NCBI RefSeq assembly: GCF_019097595.1
Contig: NC_080723.1
Location: 15,072,511-15,136,510, forward strand
Length of the DNA: 64,000 nt
Direction of reading: 5' to 3'
DNA from: Hemibagrus wyckioides
Lineage: Eukaryota > Chordata > Actinopteri > Siluriformes > Bagridae
Under the pieces are notes generated by a model. The model made no database searches, was not told the DNA's origin, and saw nothing but the letters and a program-made list of their open reading frames with translations. This document shows positions 1 to 14,289 of this stretch, piece after piece. The position numbers were made by a program, and so were the translations under genes. Within the stretch, counting starts at the first letter, position 1; each line of letters begins with the position of its first letter.

Positions 1-717
<717 letters not shown>

Positions 718-977
718 TGAGCAGATCTCTGAGGCTTCCTGCTGTTTCGCATCTGGTGCAGGAAAAATACTGTGTTTTAGAGGAAGATAAAACTGTACAC
801 ATTGTTTGATGTAGGGCTGGGCAAGATGACAGTATTTCATCAATATCATGATACATTTTTTTTAATCAGAAGACATTGCAGTATCACAACAGACATCTTT
901 TAATATTACCAGTAACCTTGGAAGCAACAGTAAATTCAGGTTTTCAAAGAATTTTTAATGCAATTTTTTTCCATTAC

Positions 978-1443
978 TGCACTGATACAGGAATAACATT
1001 ATGACCACCTGGCTAATATTGTGTTGGTCCACCTTTTGACCCTGACCCTGACCCGTCATGTGCTATGTATCCTGACACCTTTCTATCAGAACCAGTATTA
1101 ACTTCAGCAACAGTAGATCGTCTGTTGGATCAGATCACGCGGGTCAGCCTTCACTCCCCACGTCCCATCAGTGAGCCTTGGCCGCCCATGACCCTGTCGC
1201 CGGTTCACCACTGTTCCTTCCTTGGCCTATTTTTGACAGATACTGACCACTGCAGACCGGGAACACCCAAGAGCTGCAGTTTTGGAGATGCTCTGATCCA
1301 GTCATCTAGCCATCACAATTTGGACCTTCATCAAACTCGCTCAAATCCTTACGCTTGTCCATTTTTCCTGCTTCTAACACGACTTTAACTTGACTTATTC
1401 ATGTCACCTGTCAGTGCTCATAATGTTATGCCTGATCAGTGTA
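978..1443 (-). mobile_element. Internally deleted Tc1/mariner element (family A, copy 1)
   Basis: Terminal inverted repeats are visible: ATAACATTATGACCACCTGG near 992-1012 and the reverse-complement partner CATAATGTTATGCC near 1418-1432. Between them, read on the minus strand, is a fragment of the transposase N-terminal helix-turn-helix region, related to the copies at 32620-33129 and 48981-49524. The catalytic DDE part is absent, so this copy is non-autonomous. It sits between tstd2 and atp6v0e1. Confidence 0.8.
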
Positions 1444-1675
1444 TATCATGGCAATGTCAAGTGTTCTGATATTTTTGTCATATTGTCCATCCCTAGTGTG
1501 AATTTAAAAGGTCAGGTCATTTTAGAACAATGATTTTATCTTAAACATTTAAGGCATCAAAAAACAATTTCTGTGTTTGACCTTTAAAAATGTTGCTCAC
1601 TCATAACACACAAAATTTTAAATGAGCTCTGCTGGGTAAATAAATGACATCATCTGGAAATCTTTATAGAACGTT

Positions 1676-1945
1676 TTTAGTTACATAAATACAAAAAGAC
1701 AACACAAGGAAATGCGTTAACAGAGGAACAGTGTAAATTTACTCCAAATACACAGACAGGATTTTGGCAATGGACAGAATTACAAGAGGAAAAAAAACCA
1801 AAAAACTTCAGTATGTTCATTATTTCCTTTAAAAGACGACCAAGCAAAATTATACATCACACCTTATAGCACACACAGGAACCCCATGGATTCATCCTTC
1901 CCTTTTTTGAGAAAGTGAAGTGAACGTTTGGCCATATACATGCAT
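1676..1945 (-). other. atp6v0e1: atp6v0e1 3' UTR terminal exon (left boundary uncertain)
   Basis: Minus-strand acceptor CTCTTTGCAG ends at 1946 and pairs with the donor at 2037-2032 just after the stop codon. I see no AATAAA on this strand in 1500-1945, so the poly(A) site is not fixed and the left boundary is a guess. Confidence 0.45.
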
Positions 1946-2065
1946 CTGCAAAGAGAAATAAAAAGGAAATAAATAATTCATTTAAACTGGTTATTACTAG
2001 AACCTCAAAGAGGTAATGTGTGTGTTAGCTGGCTTACCTGATGACAACCAGACTATGATTAAAAA

Positions 2066-3959
2066 TTATCCCCAGTGATGATAGAGGTACCATATGGTGT
2101 CGTTCTTGAGCATCGGCCCAAGCAGCGGGTTCAGCTGCGCCAGGATAGCAATCAGCCAGCTAAATAACAAACAAGCATGAGGTTTTAAAAAAAATACATC
2201 ACCTCCTCAACAACAGATCATTTCAAATGACGAATATCCTGTGTGATGATGACACTTGTACAGAGTGTCTGCTGACAAATTGTGCTAATCTGGGAAAACC
2301 CACTGATGAGGGCTGCACAGTGTGTATGCTGCCCCCATGTGGTTACTGTAATTATAGAAAACATTCCTCTTCATTTATTGGGGTGTAAATACATTTACAT
2401 TCCTGGCATTTGTGAGACCCCCTTATCCAGAGCGACTTATATTTTATCCCTAGTTTTAATCCCAAAGTTCACTTGCAGGACAACGAGGTGTTTTTTAATC
2501 GCACTTTAAACGACCTAACAGATTTGTCGAGGATAAAATAGAGCTTAAATCCCAATAATAAATCTACTAGTTTTGGTCTTTTTATTTTGGCAGATGTCAT
2601 TTTTATATTGTATAGTAGTTGATCAACTTAAAGGACACCAACTGCCATTTTATAATTTAACTTACAATTATTTAGCTGATGTGCGTTCTCATAATTTCTA
2701 CATTAATTATTTCGAACTGTTTGACACCGATGCACAATTAATCGTTAATATTGTTACTAACGATTAACAACTGTAGATCAATAATGTGCTTCATTGTAAA
2801 TACTCTAATATTTTTTTCAAATCGGACTCAAAAGAGCCAAACGATTATAATGATGATGATAATTATGTTATTATTATTATTATTATTATCATTGGTGGTG
2901 TTATCACAGACATCAACGTCCTTTTAAAAAAGGTTCATACAGACTCCCTGAATAATTCCTGACCTGTGGTGAACAGTCAATTTTCTGTGACCACTGTACT
3001 GACATGCCCTGTGCCTTTTTTAATCGATACTAATGGACAGGCCATTACCCCAAAGCCATGTCTGACTTTCAAGAGGACCTTTTGGGAAAACTACACAGGA
3101 TTTTAATTTAAGAGAAGGGGGATTTCCTTTATTATCGTCCCATTCATATGATATGACCAAAGGCTATTTTTATCAGTAATAACAGTCGTAGTACTGAATA
3201 TTATACTCACAAGAGGTAACAGCAAACTGCAGTTAGGACCAGCATGACCACAATAACTCTGTAGTCGAAAAAAAGTGAGAAATGTTACTAAACCAACACA
3301 GAAGAAAAGTAAAATGATTGCTTTTAATTAAAACATATACTAAAAAGCCATACTAAAACTGATTTCTCGGGTCATTTGACCGTCACGTGATTCTTACTGC
3401 ACATCTGCTGCTGTATAAGGAAGGAGACTCGATGATGAATCTTTCCCTACAGCCAGTTTCCACTTATTTTTTTTATCATTCGTTCTCAGCATGCATTAAC
3501 TAAAGGATTAGTTCATTATATACACAACCAGCTAACTTATTACATAGTCACAGATGTTTTATTATTGCTGATCCGTGTACTGTGTGCTCCTGAACTAAGT
3601 AAAATACACACAGTAGAGCCTGAGCTCATCACGTGACTCTCACCTCCTTTAGCTGGTAGCTAACTGTCCTGTTAAGAATTAAGTTTAAGGGGATAATGTG
3701 TCAAATATTTCATGTAACAAGTTCAGATAAGTTATCAAGCGCCTGGGTAATTCATTAGACATGACACAGGTTCAAATGGAACACAGTATATTATCTATAA
3801 CCTCCATTTCCAGTTCCAAGAAAGTTCATTAGCTCTTATGCTAAAATAAACTCACCCCCGATTTGGTCCTTTAGGAATAAACCACGGCACCACTCCTCCA
3901 ACAATGCCCCAAAACACTGTCATTACGCTTATAGAGATCACGAAAGACATTTCTGCCAT
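2066..3959 (-). CDS. atp6v0e1: V-type proton ATPase subunit e1 (V0 sector)
   Basis: Complete coding region in three minus-strand exons: 3856-3959, 3211-3258 and 2066-2159. The phases join exactly to give 81 residues, the same length as the human protein. The protein starts [18 protein letters not shown], continues through [13 protein letters not shown] and [20 protein letters not shown], and ends [12 protein letters not shown]. It has two hydrophobic membrane segments, roughly residues 7-27 and 36-56, typical of subunit e. This small subunit sits in the membrane V0 rotor/stator sector of the proton pump of endosomes, lysosomes and Golgi. A further intron lies only 28 bases after the stop: donor GTAAGC at 2037-2032, acceptor before 1945. 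The last exon is therefore pure 3' UTR. The atp6v0e2 paralogue is the alternative, but the sequence fits e1 better. Confidence 0.93.
2329..2342 (-). promoter_or_regulatory. CTCF-like motif, one mismatch
   Basis: CTGCCCCCATGTGG differs at one position from the reverse form of the CTCF core (CTGCCCCCTNGTGG). It lies in the atp6v0e1 intron upstream of the last coding exon. Motif match only. Confidence 0.25.
2389..2446 (-). repeat. SINE tail fragment (family S1)
   Basis: Contains GGCATTTG then CCCTTATCCAGAGCGACTTA, the 3' part of the repeat also present at 18049-18200, 37495-37672 and 60593-60660. It is truncated and lies in an atp6v0e1 intron. Confidence 0.6.
2860..2895. repeat. (TTA)n microsatellite with imperfect ATG/ATT lead-in
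   Basis: A simple run of TTA units follows ATGATGATGATAATTATG, in an atp6v0e1 intron. Confidence 0.8.
3382..3391 (+). promoter_or_regulatory. CLEAR-like E-box GTCACGTGAT
   Basis: Nine of ten bases match the TFEB/TFE3 CLEAR consensus GTCACGTGAC. It lies in atp6v0e1 intron 1. V-ATPase genes are established members of the CLEAR network; use of this site is inferred. Confidence 0.4.
3628..3637 (+). promoter_or_regulatory. CLEAR-like E-box ATCACGTGAC
   Basis: Nine of ten bases match GTCACGTGAC. This is the second of three such sites around atp6v0e1 and lies in intron 1, about 220 bases downstream of the end of the first coding exon. Confidence 0.4.
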
Positions 3960-4062
3960 TTCTGCTTTTCAAATAAAGACACAAGAGAGTTGTGTGAATG
4001 GAGCATGAAGCTGGAGCAGGTTTCTCCAACTTCCACAAACTTCACAACAGCGATGAGTAACA

Positions 4063-4072
4063 GCCACGTGAC
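4063..4072 (+). promoter_or_regulatory. CLEAR-like E-box in the atp6v0e1 promoter
   Basis: GCCACGTGAC lies about 105 bases upstream of the atp6v0e1 start codon, next to a GC-rich patch (GGGGTAGGCGGAGCCGCC). Position and sequence fit a proximal TFEB/TFE3 or USF/MYC-type site. Confidence 0.5.
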
Positions 4073-4285
4073 TACAGCGGGGTAGGCGGAGCCGCCATCA
4101 TCAACTGCTATATTAAACGTCCCTTTTTTTTATATTTCACTTTAAAGTGTTGTTGTTTCTCACTTCCCTGGTCTAGGAATTCTAAATATAAGTGGCCAGG
4201 GGCACCAGAAAGTTTCATGTCCCATCTTTTTTTATTCCCGCAATCCGTTAATACAGTTGCCACGAGTGACGTCCCCTTCGCGGAG

Positions 4286-5110
4286 GAGTCGGTTCTTTGA
4301 GTGAAGTGTCGTTCGCGGAAGAGTCGGTTCTTTAAGTGAAGTGTCGTTCGCGGAGGAGTCGGTTCTTTGAGTGAATTGTCACTCGAGAAGGAGTCGGTTC
4401 TTTGAGTGATGTGTCGCTCGCGGAGGAGTCGGTTATCTGAGTGAATTGTCGTTCTCGGAGGAGTCGGTTATCTGAGTGAATTGTCGTTCTCGGAGGAGTC
4501 GGGTCTTTGAGTGATGTGTCGTTCGCGGAGGAGTCGGTTCTTTGAGTGAATTGTCACTCGCGGAGGAGTCGGTTCTTTGAGTGATGTGTCGCTCGCGGAG
4601 TAGTCGCTTCTTTGAATGAATTGTCGTTCTCGGAGGAGTCGGTTCTTTGAGTGATGTGTCGTTCTCGGAGGAGTCGGTTCTTTGAGTGATGTGTCGTTCG
4701 CGGAGGAGTCGGTTCTTTGAGTGAATTGTCACTCGCGGAGGAGTCGGTTCTTTGAGTGATGTGTCGTTCGCGGAGGAGCCGGTTCTTGAAGTGAATTGTC
4801 GCTCGCGGAGGAGTCGGTTCTTTGAGTGAATTATCACTCGCGGAGGAGTCGGTTCCTTGAGTGATGTGTAACTCGCGGAGGAGTCGGTTCTTTGAGTGAT
4901 GTGTAACTCGCGGAGGAGTCGGTTCTTTGAGTGATGTGTCGCTCGCGGAGGAGTCGGTTCTTTGAGTGATGTGTCGTTCGCGGAGGAGCCGGTTCTTGAA
5001 GTGAATTGTCGCTCGCGGAGGAGTCGGTTCTTTGAGTGATGTGTAACTCGCGGAGGAGTCGGTTCTTGGAGTGAAGTGTCGTTCTCGGAGGAGTCCGCTC
5101 TCTTAGGTGA
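4286..5110. repeat. 35-bp CpG-rich minisatellite, 23 full units
   Basis: The unit begins GAGTCGGTTCTTTGAGTGA and ends around CGCGGAG. I counted 23 consecutive units from 4286 to 5090, each exactly 35 bases, followed by a decaying partial unit. Units differ only by substitutions, in recurring sub-types: GTGAATTGTC versus GTGATGTGTC in the middle, and CGTTCG, CACTCG, CGCTCG or AACTCG after it. The pair GAGCCGG...TTGAAGTG preceded by the same neighbour occurs twice (from 4741 and 4951), so blocks of units have been duplicated. Each unit carries about four CpGs, unlike the surrounding AT-rich DNA. It starts about 330 bases from the atp6v0e1 start codon. Open reading frames across it are by-products of the repeat. 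Confidence 0.95.
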
Positions 5111-5640
5111 TATTTAATCTTAAATGAGCAATTTTAAAAAATGACTCAATTGAAACATCTTTTTAATACCTGAGCGGCTCATTAGTGTGACTAGTGAGGT
5201 GTGTTTGCCCCTCAGCAGTGTGTATGAGGCAGTTTGACAGAGTACAATGCACTGCTGCTGGGTGAAGTCAAGGGTTCTAGGGGAGGCAATTAATAATCAG
5301 AAATCTTAATGAATAAAAACTAATCTTTTTAAATAAAGCACAGCTTTAACATCAATGCCTGGATTCATACTGTAATGTCATAGCACACTATGTATTGTCA
5401 AGGTAATTAGATTAGTCAAGAGGTCTTTTGGGGACCCCCAAACATTAGTCTTATTAATGACCCGAGTCAAATTAAGTTAAAGTTAATAAAGTTCATTCAA
5501 CTTAATTTATTACTTCCACACTAGATGGTAACATTTAATAAACAGAAGATAAGACTGTCTTTAACTCACCATTAAAACTTGACAGATTGTACAACTGTGT
5601 AAAGCTGTTTAAAAGAAACACTCAATTTGGGATTCATCCA
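5110..5640. other. Intergenic, no gene seen
   Basis: AT-rich DNA between the minisatellite and the SINE-like repeat. No splice-flanked open frame, RNA gene or recognisable repeat was found. Confidence 0.5.
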
Positions 5641-5644
5641 CTAG

Positions 5645-5870
5645 TTGAGGCAGTGGTGGCCCAGTGATTAAGCATTTGGGTTAATAACTGAATGAATTAA
5701 AATCCCAGCACAACTGTTGGACCCTAAATCTCAGCTGCTCAGGGACATTATATCTTTGCTGATTTTCAGATCCAGGTTACTACCAAGCTGTTTATTGCAA
5801 ATTGTTTCATTATGCTGTGCATTTACATAACTAGGAAAGGAGAATTTCCTCATACTGTGCATGTGTAAGA
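5645..5870 (+). repeat. Degenerate tRNA-headed SINE-like repeat
   Basis: It starts GGCAGTGGTGGCCCAGTGAT, resembling the head GGCAGTGGTAGCTCAGTGG of the copy at 36590, and ends in a region like the fish repeat tail with TTTCATTATGCTGTGC. Strongly diverged. Confidence 0.5.
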
Positions 5871-6034
5871 GTATAAAGGCTCCCTCATTACCTGATGAAA
5901 TCTGTAAACACCAATTAAAATTAGTCCACTTTAGATGTCCCCTTTTTTGAGAAAAAAAGTATTTGTATATTCGTTTTCCCTACACAACATCCACAAAAAG
6001 ACCCAACACAGTGCAGACTTTTTTTCCTCAGACA

Positions 6035-6040
6035 TTTATT
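6035..6040 (-). terminator. rpl26: rpl26 poly(A) signal AATAAA
   Basis: TTTATT on the plus strand gives AATAAA about 20 bases after the rpl26 stop codon, as expected for the very short 3' UTRs of ribosomal protein genes. Confidence 0.8.
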
Positions 6041-6059
6041 GTTAGCAAAAAGGTAATGT

Positions 6060-9232
<3,173 letters not shown>

Positions 9233-9884
9233 TCAAGCCCACAAACAGGAGCACAACACCTTGGTGAGAATATCCTGATTAGAGTGTGCTGGTGTATAAG
9301 GTGCACAGTGGACACACTAAATCAGTGACCAGGCAAAACTATAAGACAAGTTTTAAAGAAGCACAACAGACTACTAACTATAGAAGCATTTGACAAAAAC
9401 AGCACAGTGAAAACTTTTGGACCGTATAAATGAACGCTGTGTCTCTACAATTAATGGCTTTATTTTAAAGGACACGTTCAACCATGTCGCCATACAAGAA
9501 CATTCAAGTGCCATAACATGGAAACGTGAAGTTGAGCCGCTAGCTAAAAGAAGCATGAAGACCACAAGAGCAACCCTAAAAGCTTACTTTCTCACCTACA
9601 GCCTTCATAAGCTGTAAATATAAACAGTGTGCTCTCTAACAGTTCAATACAGAAGCACATTTTAATCATATAGAGTGGAGCATGAATGCTAGGTAGCAAT
9701 ATGCTAGCTCCGTCTTTCGGCATATAAATTGGGAGTTTTTCGGGGACCGTATTCGGAAATATCACCATCTTATGAACACTTATAATGTTCTATATCGCAG
9801 AATAGGGATTTAGATGTTTTATTTTACTAAAGTGGCCCGGATGGACAAAGATAGAACTTATACAGATTTGCCAACAACGCTTAC

Positions 9885-9922
9885 CCTACCGATTATTCCG
9901 CTATGGCCGCCGGAAAAGAGGC
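9885..9922 (-). promoter_or_regulatory. rpl26: rpl26 non-coding exon 1 with 5' TOP start
   Basis: On the minus strand a pyrimidine run CCTCTTTTCC opens the exon, followed by GGCGGCCATAGCGG (a YY1-type GGCCAT core) and a donor at 9884. A start at a C inside such a run is the hallmark of TOP mRNAs, whose translation is controlled by mTOR through LARP1. The exact start base is inferred. Confidence 0.75.
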
Positions 9923-9960
9923 TGCAAAACTACTTCCGCCCGAATTAGTCGTGCCGCAAA

Positions 9961-9970
9961 TATCGCGAGA
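9961..9970. promoter_or_regulatory. TATCGCGAGA housekeeping promoter motif
   Basis: TATCGCGAGA is one base from the TCTCGCGAGA element found in many ribosomal and housekeeping promoters. It lies about 40 bases upstream of the inferred rpl26 start. Confidence 0.45.
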
Positions 9971-10137
9971 ACAACATTCGCGTGCGAGATTTGAAACTAC
10001 TCTCCCTCGTGGTGACTGAATGTAGCTCAAGTCTTTTTTTGTTTTGGTGGAAAAAAGGGTTTAGCGCATTGGAATGTCTACCTGTTTTTCGTTTGTCGCA
10101 CAAATCCCTATCCATATGCTTAAAAAGTGGAAAAATA

Positions 10138-10695
10138 CACTATATTGCCAAAAGTTTTGGGACAGCCCTCCAAATCATTGAATTCAGGGGTTGGGCTTGG
10201 CCCCTTAGTTCCAGTGAAAGGAACTCTTAATGCTTCAGCATACCAAGACATTTTGGACAATTCCATGCTCCCAACTGTGGGAACAGTTTGGTGATGACCC
10301 CTTCCTGTTCCAACATGACTGCACACCAGTGCACAAAGCAAGGTCCATAAAGACATGGATACAGTATATATACAATATATACATATAATGCATGTTCATA
10401 AAGACATGCATTATATGTGTATATTGATAAACAGTGAGTTTGGTGTGGAGGAACTTGACTGGCCTGCACAGAGTCCTGACCTCACCCCGATAGAACACCT
10501 TCGGGATGAATTAGAGCGGAGACTGCGAGCCAGTCCTTCTCGTCCAACATCAGTGCCCTGACCTCACAAATGCACTTCTAGAGGAATGGTCCAAAATTCC
10601 CATAAACACACTCCTAAACCTTGTGGAAAGCCAACTCTGTATTACATCCATGTGCATGTAAAGGCAGACGTCCCAAAACTTTTGGCAATATAGTG
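10138..10695 (+). mobile_element. Tc1/mariner element (family B, copy 1), internally deleted
   Basis: Inverted repeats CACTATATTGCCAAAAGTTT and its complement bound the element and are flanked on both sides by TA (10136-10137 and 10696-10697), the Tc1 target. The inside keeps the C-terminal part of a transposase, FGVEELDWPAQSPDLTPIEH, around 10437-10500. The N-terminal half and the first two catalytic aspartates are missing. A small AT-rich palindrome interrupts it at about 10365-10432. The second copy is at 50426-51214. Confidence 0.9.
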
Positions 10696-10699
10696 TAGC

Positions 10700-11405
10700 T
10701 TAGAAACAGTTTTGCAAAAAAAAAAAAAGGTATTCACGCAACAAAAAAAAGTGTCACATGACAAAATATCACGTATCACGCACCTGTCATCAACAAATGC
10801 CTTCAGAACAATAGATGTTTTTGTGCTTAATGTAATGTAATGTAAGGTCTGGGGAAGAATAGGGATGTGCGTGCCATTCCAGTGCACCATAAATTGTTAT
10901 GACAGTGATATTAAAAGACCAGATTTAGAGCACACCTTATTAATAAAGCATATTATCTACATAATGCAAATAAAACTATATACAAGCTCTTGCCTGTATG
11001 TAGTATGCATCATCACTAAGGTGTTTACTGAATGTGGTCTTTTCTCCTAACAGAAAACAGTAATGCATTAGGACAGTAATATTAAATCATTAAATGTGAA
11101 AAATATTGTCTTTCAATTTGGATTTTAATAGTAGACAGCGTTTATAACAACATCATGTATGGAAACATATGGATTTCTTTTGCGATACACTAAAACGTAT
11201 GCGACAGTAATGATGTGATCATGCTTTGATCGGTAAAAGGGCAATTGGATGTAAACAGGCAGGAGACAGCCAATATTGCAACCTTAATTTTAATGTAATT
11301 GTTTTAAAGCATTTTCACATTGATAACCCAACAGTGCAAAAATGTGGTTTGATACCTGACTTGCAATTGCTGTGGATTTCGTAAACTATATAAAATACAT
11401 TCAGC
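10700..11405. other. Intergenic, no gene seen
   Basis: AT-rich sequence with short A-runs near 10717 and 10743. No conserved open frame, RNA gene or identifiable repeat. Confidence 0.45.
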
Positions 11406-11410
11406 TATAG

Positions 11411-11444
11411 CGTGCGTGTGTGTGTTTGTATGTGTGTGTGTGTC

Positions 11445-11481
<37 letters not shown>
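11411..11481. repeat. (GT)n(GA)n compound microsatellite
   Basis: An interrupted GT run passes directly into a GA run. Confidence 0.9.
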
Positions 11482-11669
11482 CCATGGCATATTTGTTCGT
11501 GCCAGTCATGCTGGTTTACGTATTTCTATAACTGCTAATCTCCTGGGATTTTCACCCACAATAGTCTCTAAAGTTTATACCAAATGGTGCAATGAAGAAA
11601 AACATCCAGTGAGCAGCAGGTAAGCAGACAGAAATGCCTTGTTGATGAGAGAGGTCAATGAAAACTGGT

Positions 11670-11761
<92 letters not shown>

Positions 11762-12305
11762 GGTTCTACTTATATCAGCTAAAAACATAAAGCAGTGAGC
11801 ACAGACTTAAAAAACTGGACACTTAAACCCTGGAAAAACATACCCTGGTCTGATGAATTTCAATTTCTGCTGAGGCACACAGATGGTAGGGTCAGAATAG
11901 CTTGAATCCACAGACCCTTGTGTCATGATAAGCCTTGTGTCATAAGGAACACTTTGGGCATGTTAATACCAATCAATCATGGCTTGAAAGCCATAGCCTT
12001 TGAGTTCTGAGTATTGTTGCTGACTATGTGCATCCCTTCATGGAAACAATTTACACCTCTAATGTCACAAAGCAAAATTCATAAGAAAATAAGTTCAATG
12101 TCCTTCAGTGGCTTTCCCTGTCACCAGATCTGAGTCCAATAGAACATCTTCGGGATGTGGTAGAATGGGAGATTTACAGTACCAAGTGGCACATCATCAT
12201 GGACCAGAATCTCAAACAAACTTTTCCAGCATCTTGTGGAATCCATGCCAAATGGGACCTTTGAGAGCAAAGGTAGGCCCTAAGCATTATCACCGACACT
12301 GAGGT
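11482..12305 (+). pseudogene. Decayed Tc1 transposase (family C)
   Basis: A frame near 11500-11620 reads RASHAGLRISITANLLGFS, the helix-turn-helix start of a fish Tc1 transposase. Further frames near 11840-11890 match the WSDEFQFLLRHTDGRVRI stretch, and 12110-12180 the region around the third catalytic residue (SPDLSPIEHLRDVVE, frame-broken). Stops and frame changes leave no intact protein. An (ATCT)n run has expanded inside it at 11671-11760. A fragment of the same family is at 40640-40960. Confidence 0.75.
11671..11760. repeat. (ATCT)n microsatellite
   Basis: About 22 perfect ATCT units. Confidence 0.97.
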
Positions 12306-13298
12306 AAAGGTGTAAAGGAACAAAAAACGATTAAAATCATAATCATAATAATTAAAGGGCTGTTTATTTTAAAGTAAACTATACACATTGCCTATACACA
12401 GATATACTGTAGGTTTTAAAGGCAGAATGTGCTGAACTGTTACATATTTTGTAATAGACTACAAAAAAATGTTGGCCTTAAGAATACCACATGAAAGGTA
12501 AATACTGACAAAATCAAGGCCAGTGTGTTAACAATTTCAGGAGTGTAAAGTATTCCGGTCTTAAAATTTACATTTATTTGAGCAGACAATACATGCTTTT
12601 GATCAATTTTAAAGTCTTCTTCTTAGTGCATCCTTTTCTTTTGCCTGCCCTCATAAATCAAGTGAAATACAAAAAGCTCTCCTTTCACAAATCAGACAGC
12701 TGAATGCAATAATGTTGCCTTTCATAAATCTAAATTTAGGAATCAACTTCCACTATTATGGTAGAAATATGATACACTTAAAACAATCGAGCACGTGAAG
12801 GGAACGGATGTGTGTACTTTGCTCCGAGTCAATAAAAAAAAAAAAAAAGACTCAGGTGGTGAGAAGGTCTAAGATGTTTCTTCCTAGTGTTTTTGAAAAA
12901 CCTGTCAAAAGACACTCTGCTCTCAAACCACAGACAGAACAAACCTCAAACATAAGGTTCCGTTTCAATGGAGAATAGATTGGTGCCTGATTCTTTTGTT
13001 TTATGAGAAATAAATAAAGCTATTGGGTTTCCAGGTGGGTTCCATGTATGTACATGTAAAAAGGAAAAGAAAAATGAAAAGGTTAGCCATGGTGTACAGA
13101 AAAGTGTTGGTGATGAAAAAATATTTGGAGTTAAAAATGCAATTCTATTTCATAGAAGTGAATACATTTTTCAGTGGTGTTAATCACAGAAATTCAGAAT
13201 AATGTCTTAATAGCTGCATATGAAAGTAGTCTAGATTAATAAACAAGTACAAAAACAAAGTTTTGTGTATATTTATATATATATATAAAGAATTGCCC
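12306..13298. other. Intergenic, no gene seen
   Basis: AT-rich, with an A-run near 12834-12848 and a short TATATA tract near 13268-13286. No coding signal. Confidence 0.45.
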
Positions 13299-13445
13299 TT
13301 CCATCCATCCATTGTCCTATACCCGCTTTATTCCTAATTAGTGTCACGGGGATCTGCTGGAGCTTATCCCAGCACACATTGGGCGAAAGGCAGGGGTACA
13401 CCCTGGACAGGTCACTAGTACATCACAGGGCCACATATAGACAGA
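13299..13445. repeat. LINE-derived 3' tail repeat
   Basis: CCATCCATCCATTGTCCTAT, then ACCCGCTTTATTCC and GGGGTACACCCTGGACAGGT, then a CACAGGGCC tail, form the common fish repeat usually assigned to L2-like LINE tails. The family name is from recall of the consensus. Confidence 0.7.
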
Positions 13446-13829
13446 GAATTGTCCTTGATATACAAACAAAAAAGAAAGTAAATCTCTTTCAGTTCTGTGT
13501 TTATATTTATCTGGTCCTAAATAAAATATAGTGTCCTAATATTTCATTTTTTCATTTCATTTCATTGTCTGTACTGCAACAAAAAAAATTAAATAAATAG
13601 ATTTCAGTATGAAATAGCCATTTGCTCCCAAAAGATAAATGAAGGCCATCTCCAAGCAATTTGAAATTCACCGTTGCGCAGTGAAAATGAATATTTACAA
13701 ATGGAAAGCATTTAAAATAGTTGCAAATCTTCCCAGGAGTTATACATAATGTGACCTACAGGCCTCTGAAAGCATATTAAATATTTATGTTCATGATGGT
13801 ATAATCAGGAAAGACTGAACAAGAATGAT

Positions 13830-14285
13830 TTGCCTGAAGGGTGGCTTGGAAAAAGCTCCCAAAAAGAATATGGCAGCACAACTCCGTCTGAACAATCCAC
13901 TAAAGTTCTGATACAACATCCTACTGATGAGACCAAGGTGGAGATGTTAATTCATCATGCACAGCACCATGTTTGGTGGAAACCAAACACAACATATCAC
14001 CACAGGCATCTCATACACCATGTGTAAAGCATGGTGGTGGAAGAGTGATTGTGGCTTGCTTTACAGCCACAGAATTCTGGAAACTTGCAGGCTTTGAGAT
14101 GAACACCACTTTATACCAGACAAACATGAGGCCATCCGTCCAACTGCTTAGATTTGGGTCATGCAACAGGACAATGCAGACCACCAAAAAATGTATATTG
14201 TTGGAATGTCCAAGTCAGTGTCCAAACCTCAACCCTATTGAAATGACATCAGTTATTGTTGCTAAAGTTGACTCTACATGCTACT
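13830..14285 (+). pseudogene. Decayed Tc1 transposase fragment (family D)
   Basis: Three frames give DETKVEMLIHHAQHHVWWKP, then VKHGGGRVIVACF, then CPSQCPNLNPIE. These are in the right order for the second half of a Tc1 transposase (normally WPSQSPDLNPIEHLW). Stops and frameshifts separate them. Terminal repeats were not found. Confidence 0.75.
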
Positions 14286-14289
14286 GAAT

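Noticed and set aside
4433..4837. A 134-codon minus-strand open frame with repeated Ser/Arg/Pro motifs
   Set aside because: It is produced by the 35-bp minisatellite: three units make 105 bases, so the protein repeats every 35 residues. No splice or promoter context supports a gene.
4286..5090. CRISPR-like array
   Set aside because: Whole units repeat with no unique spacers, and the window is clearly vertebrate.
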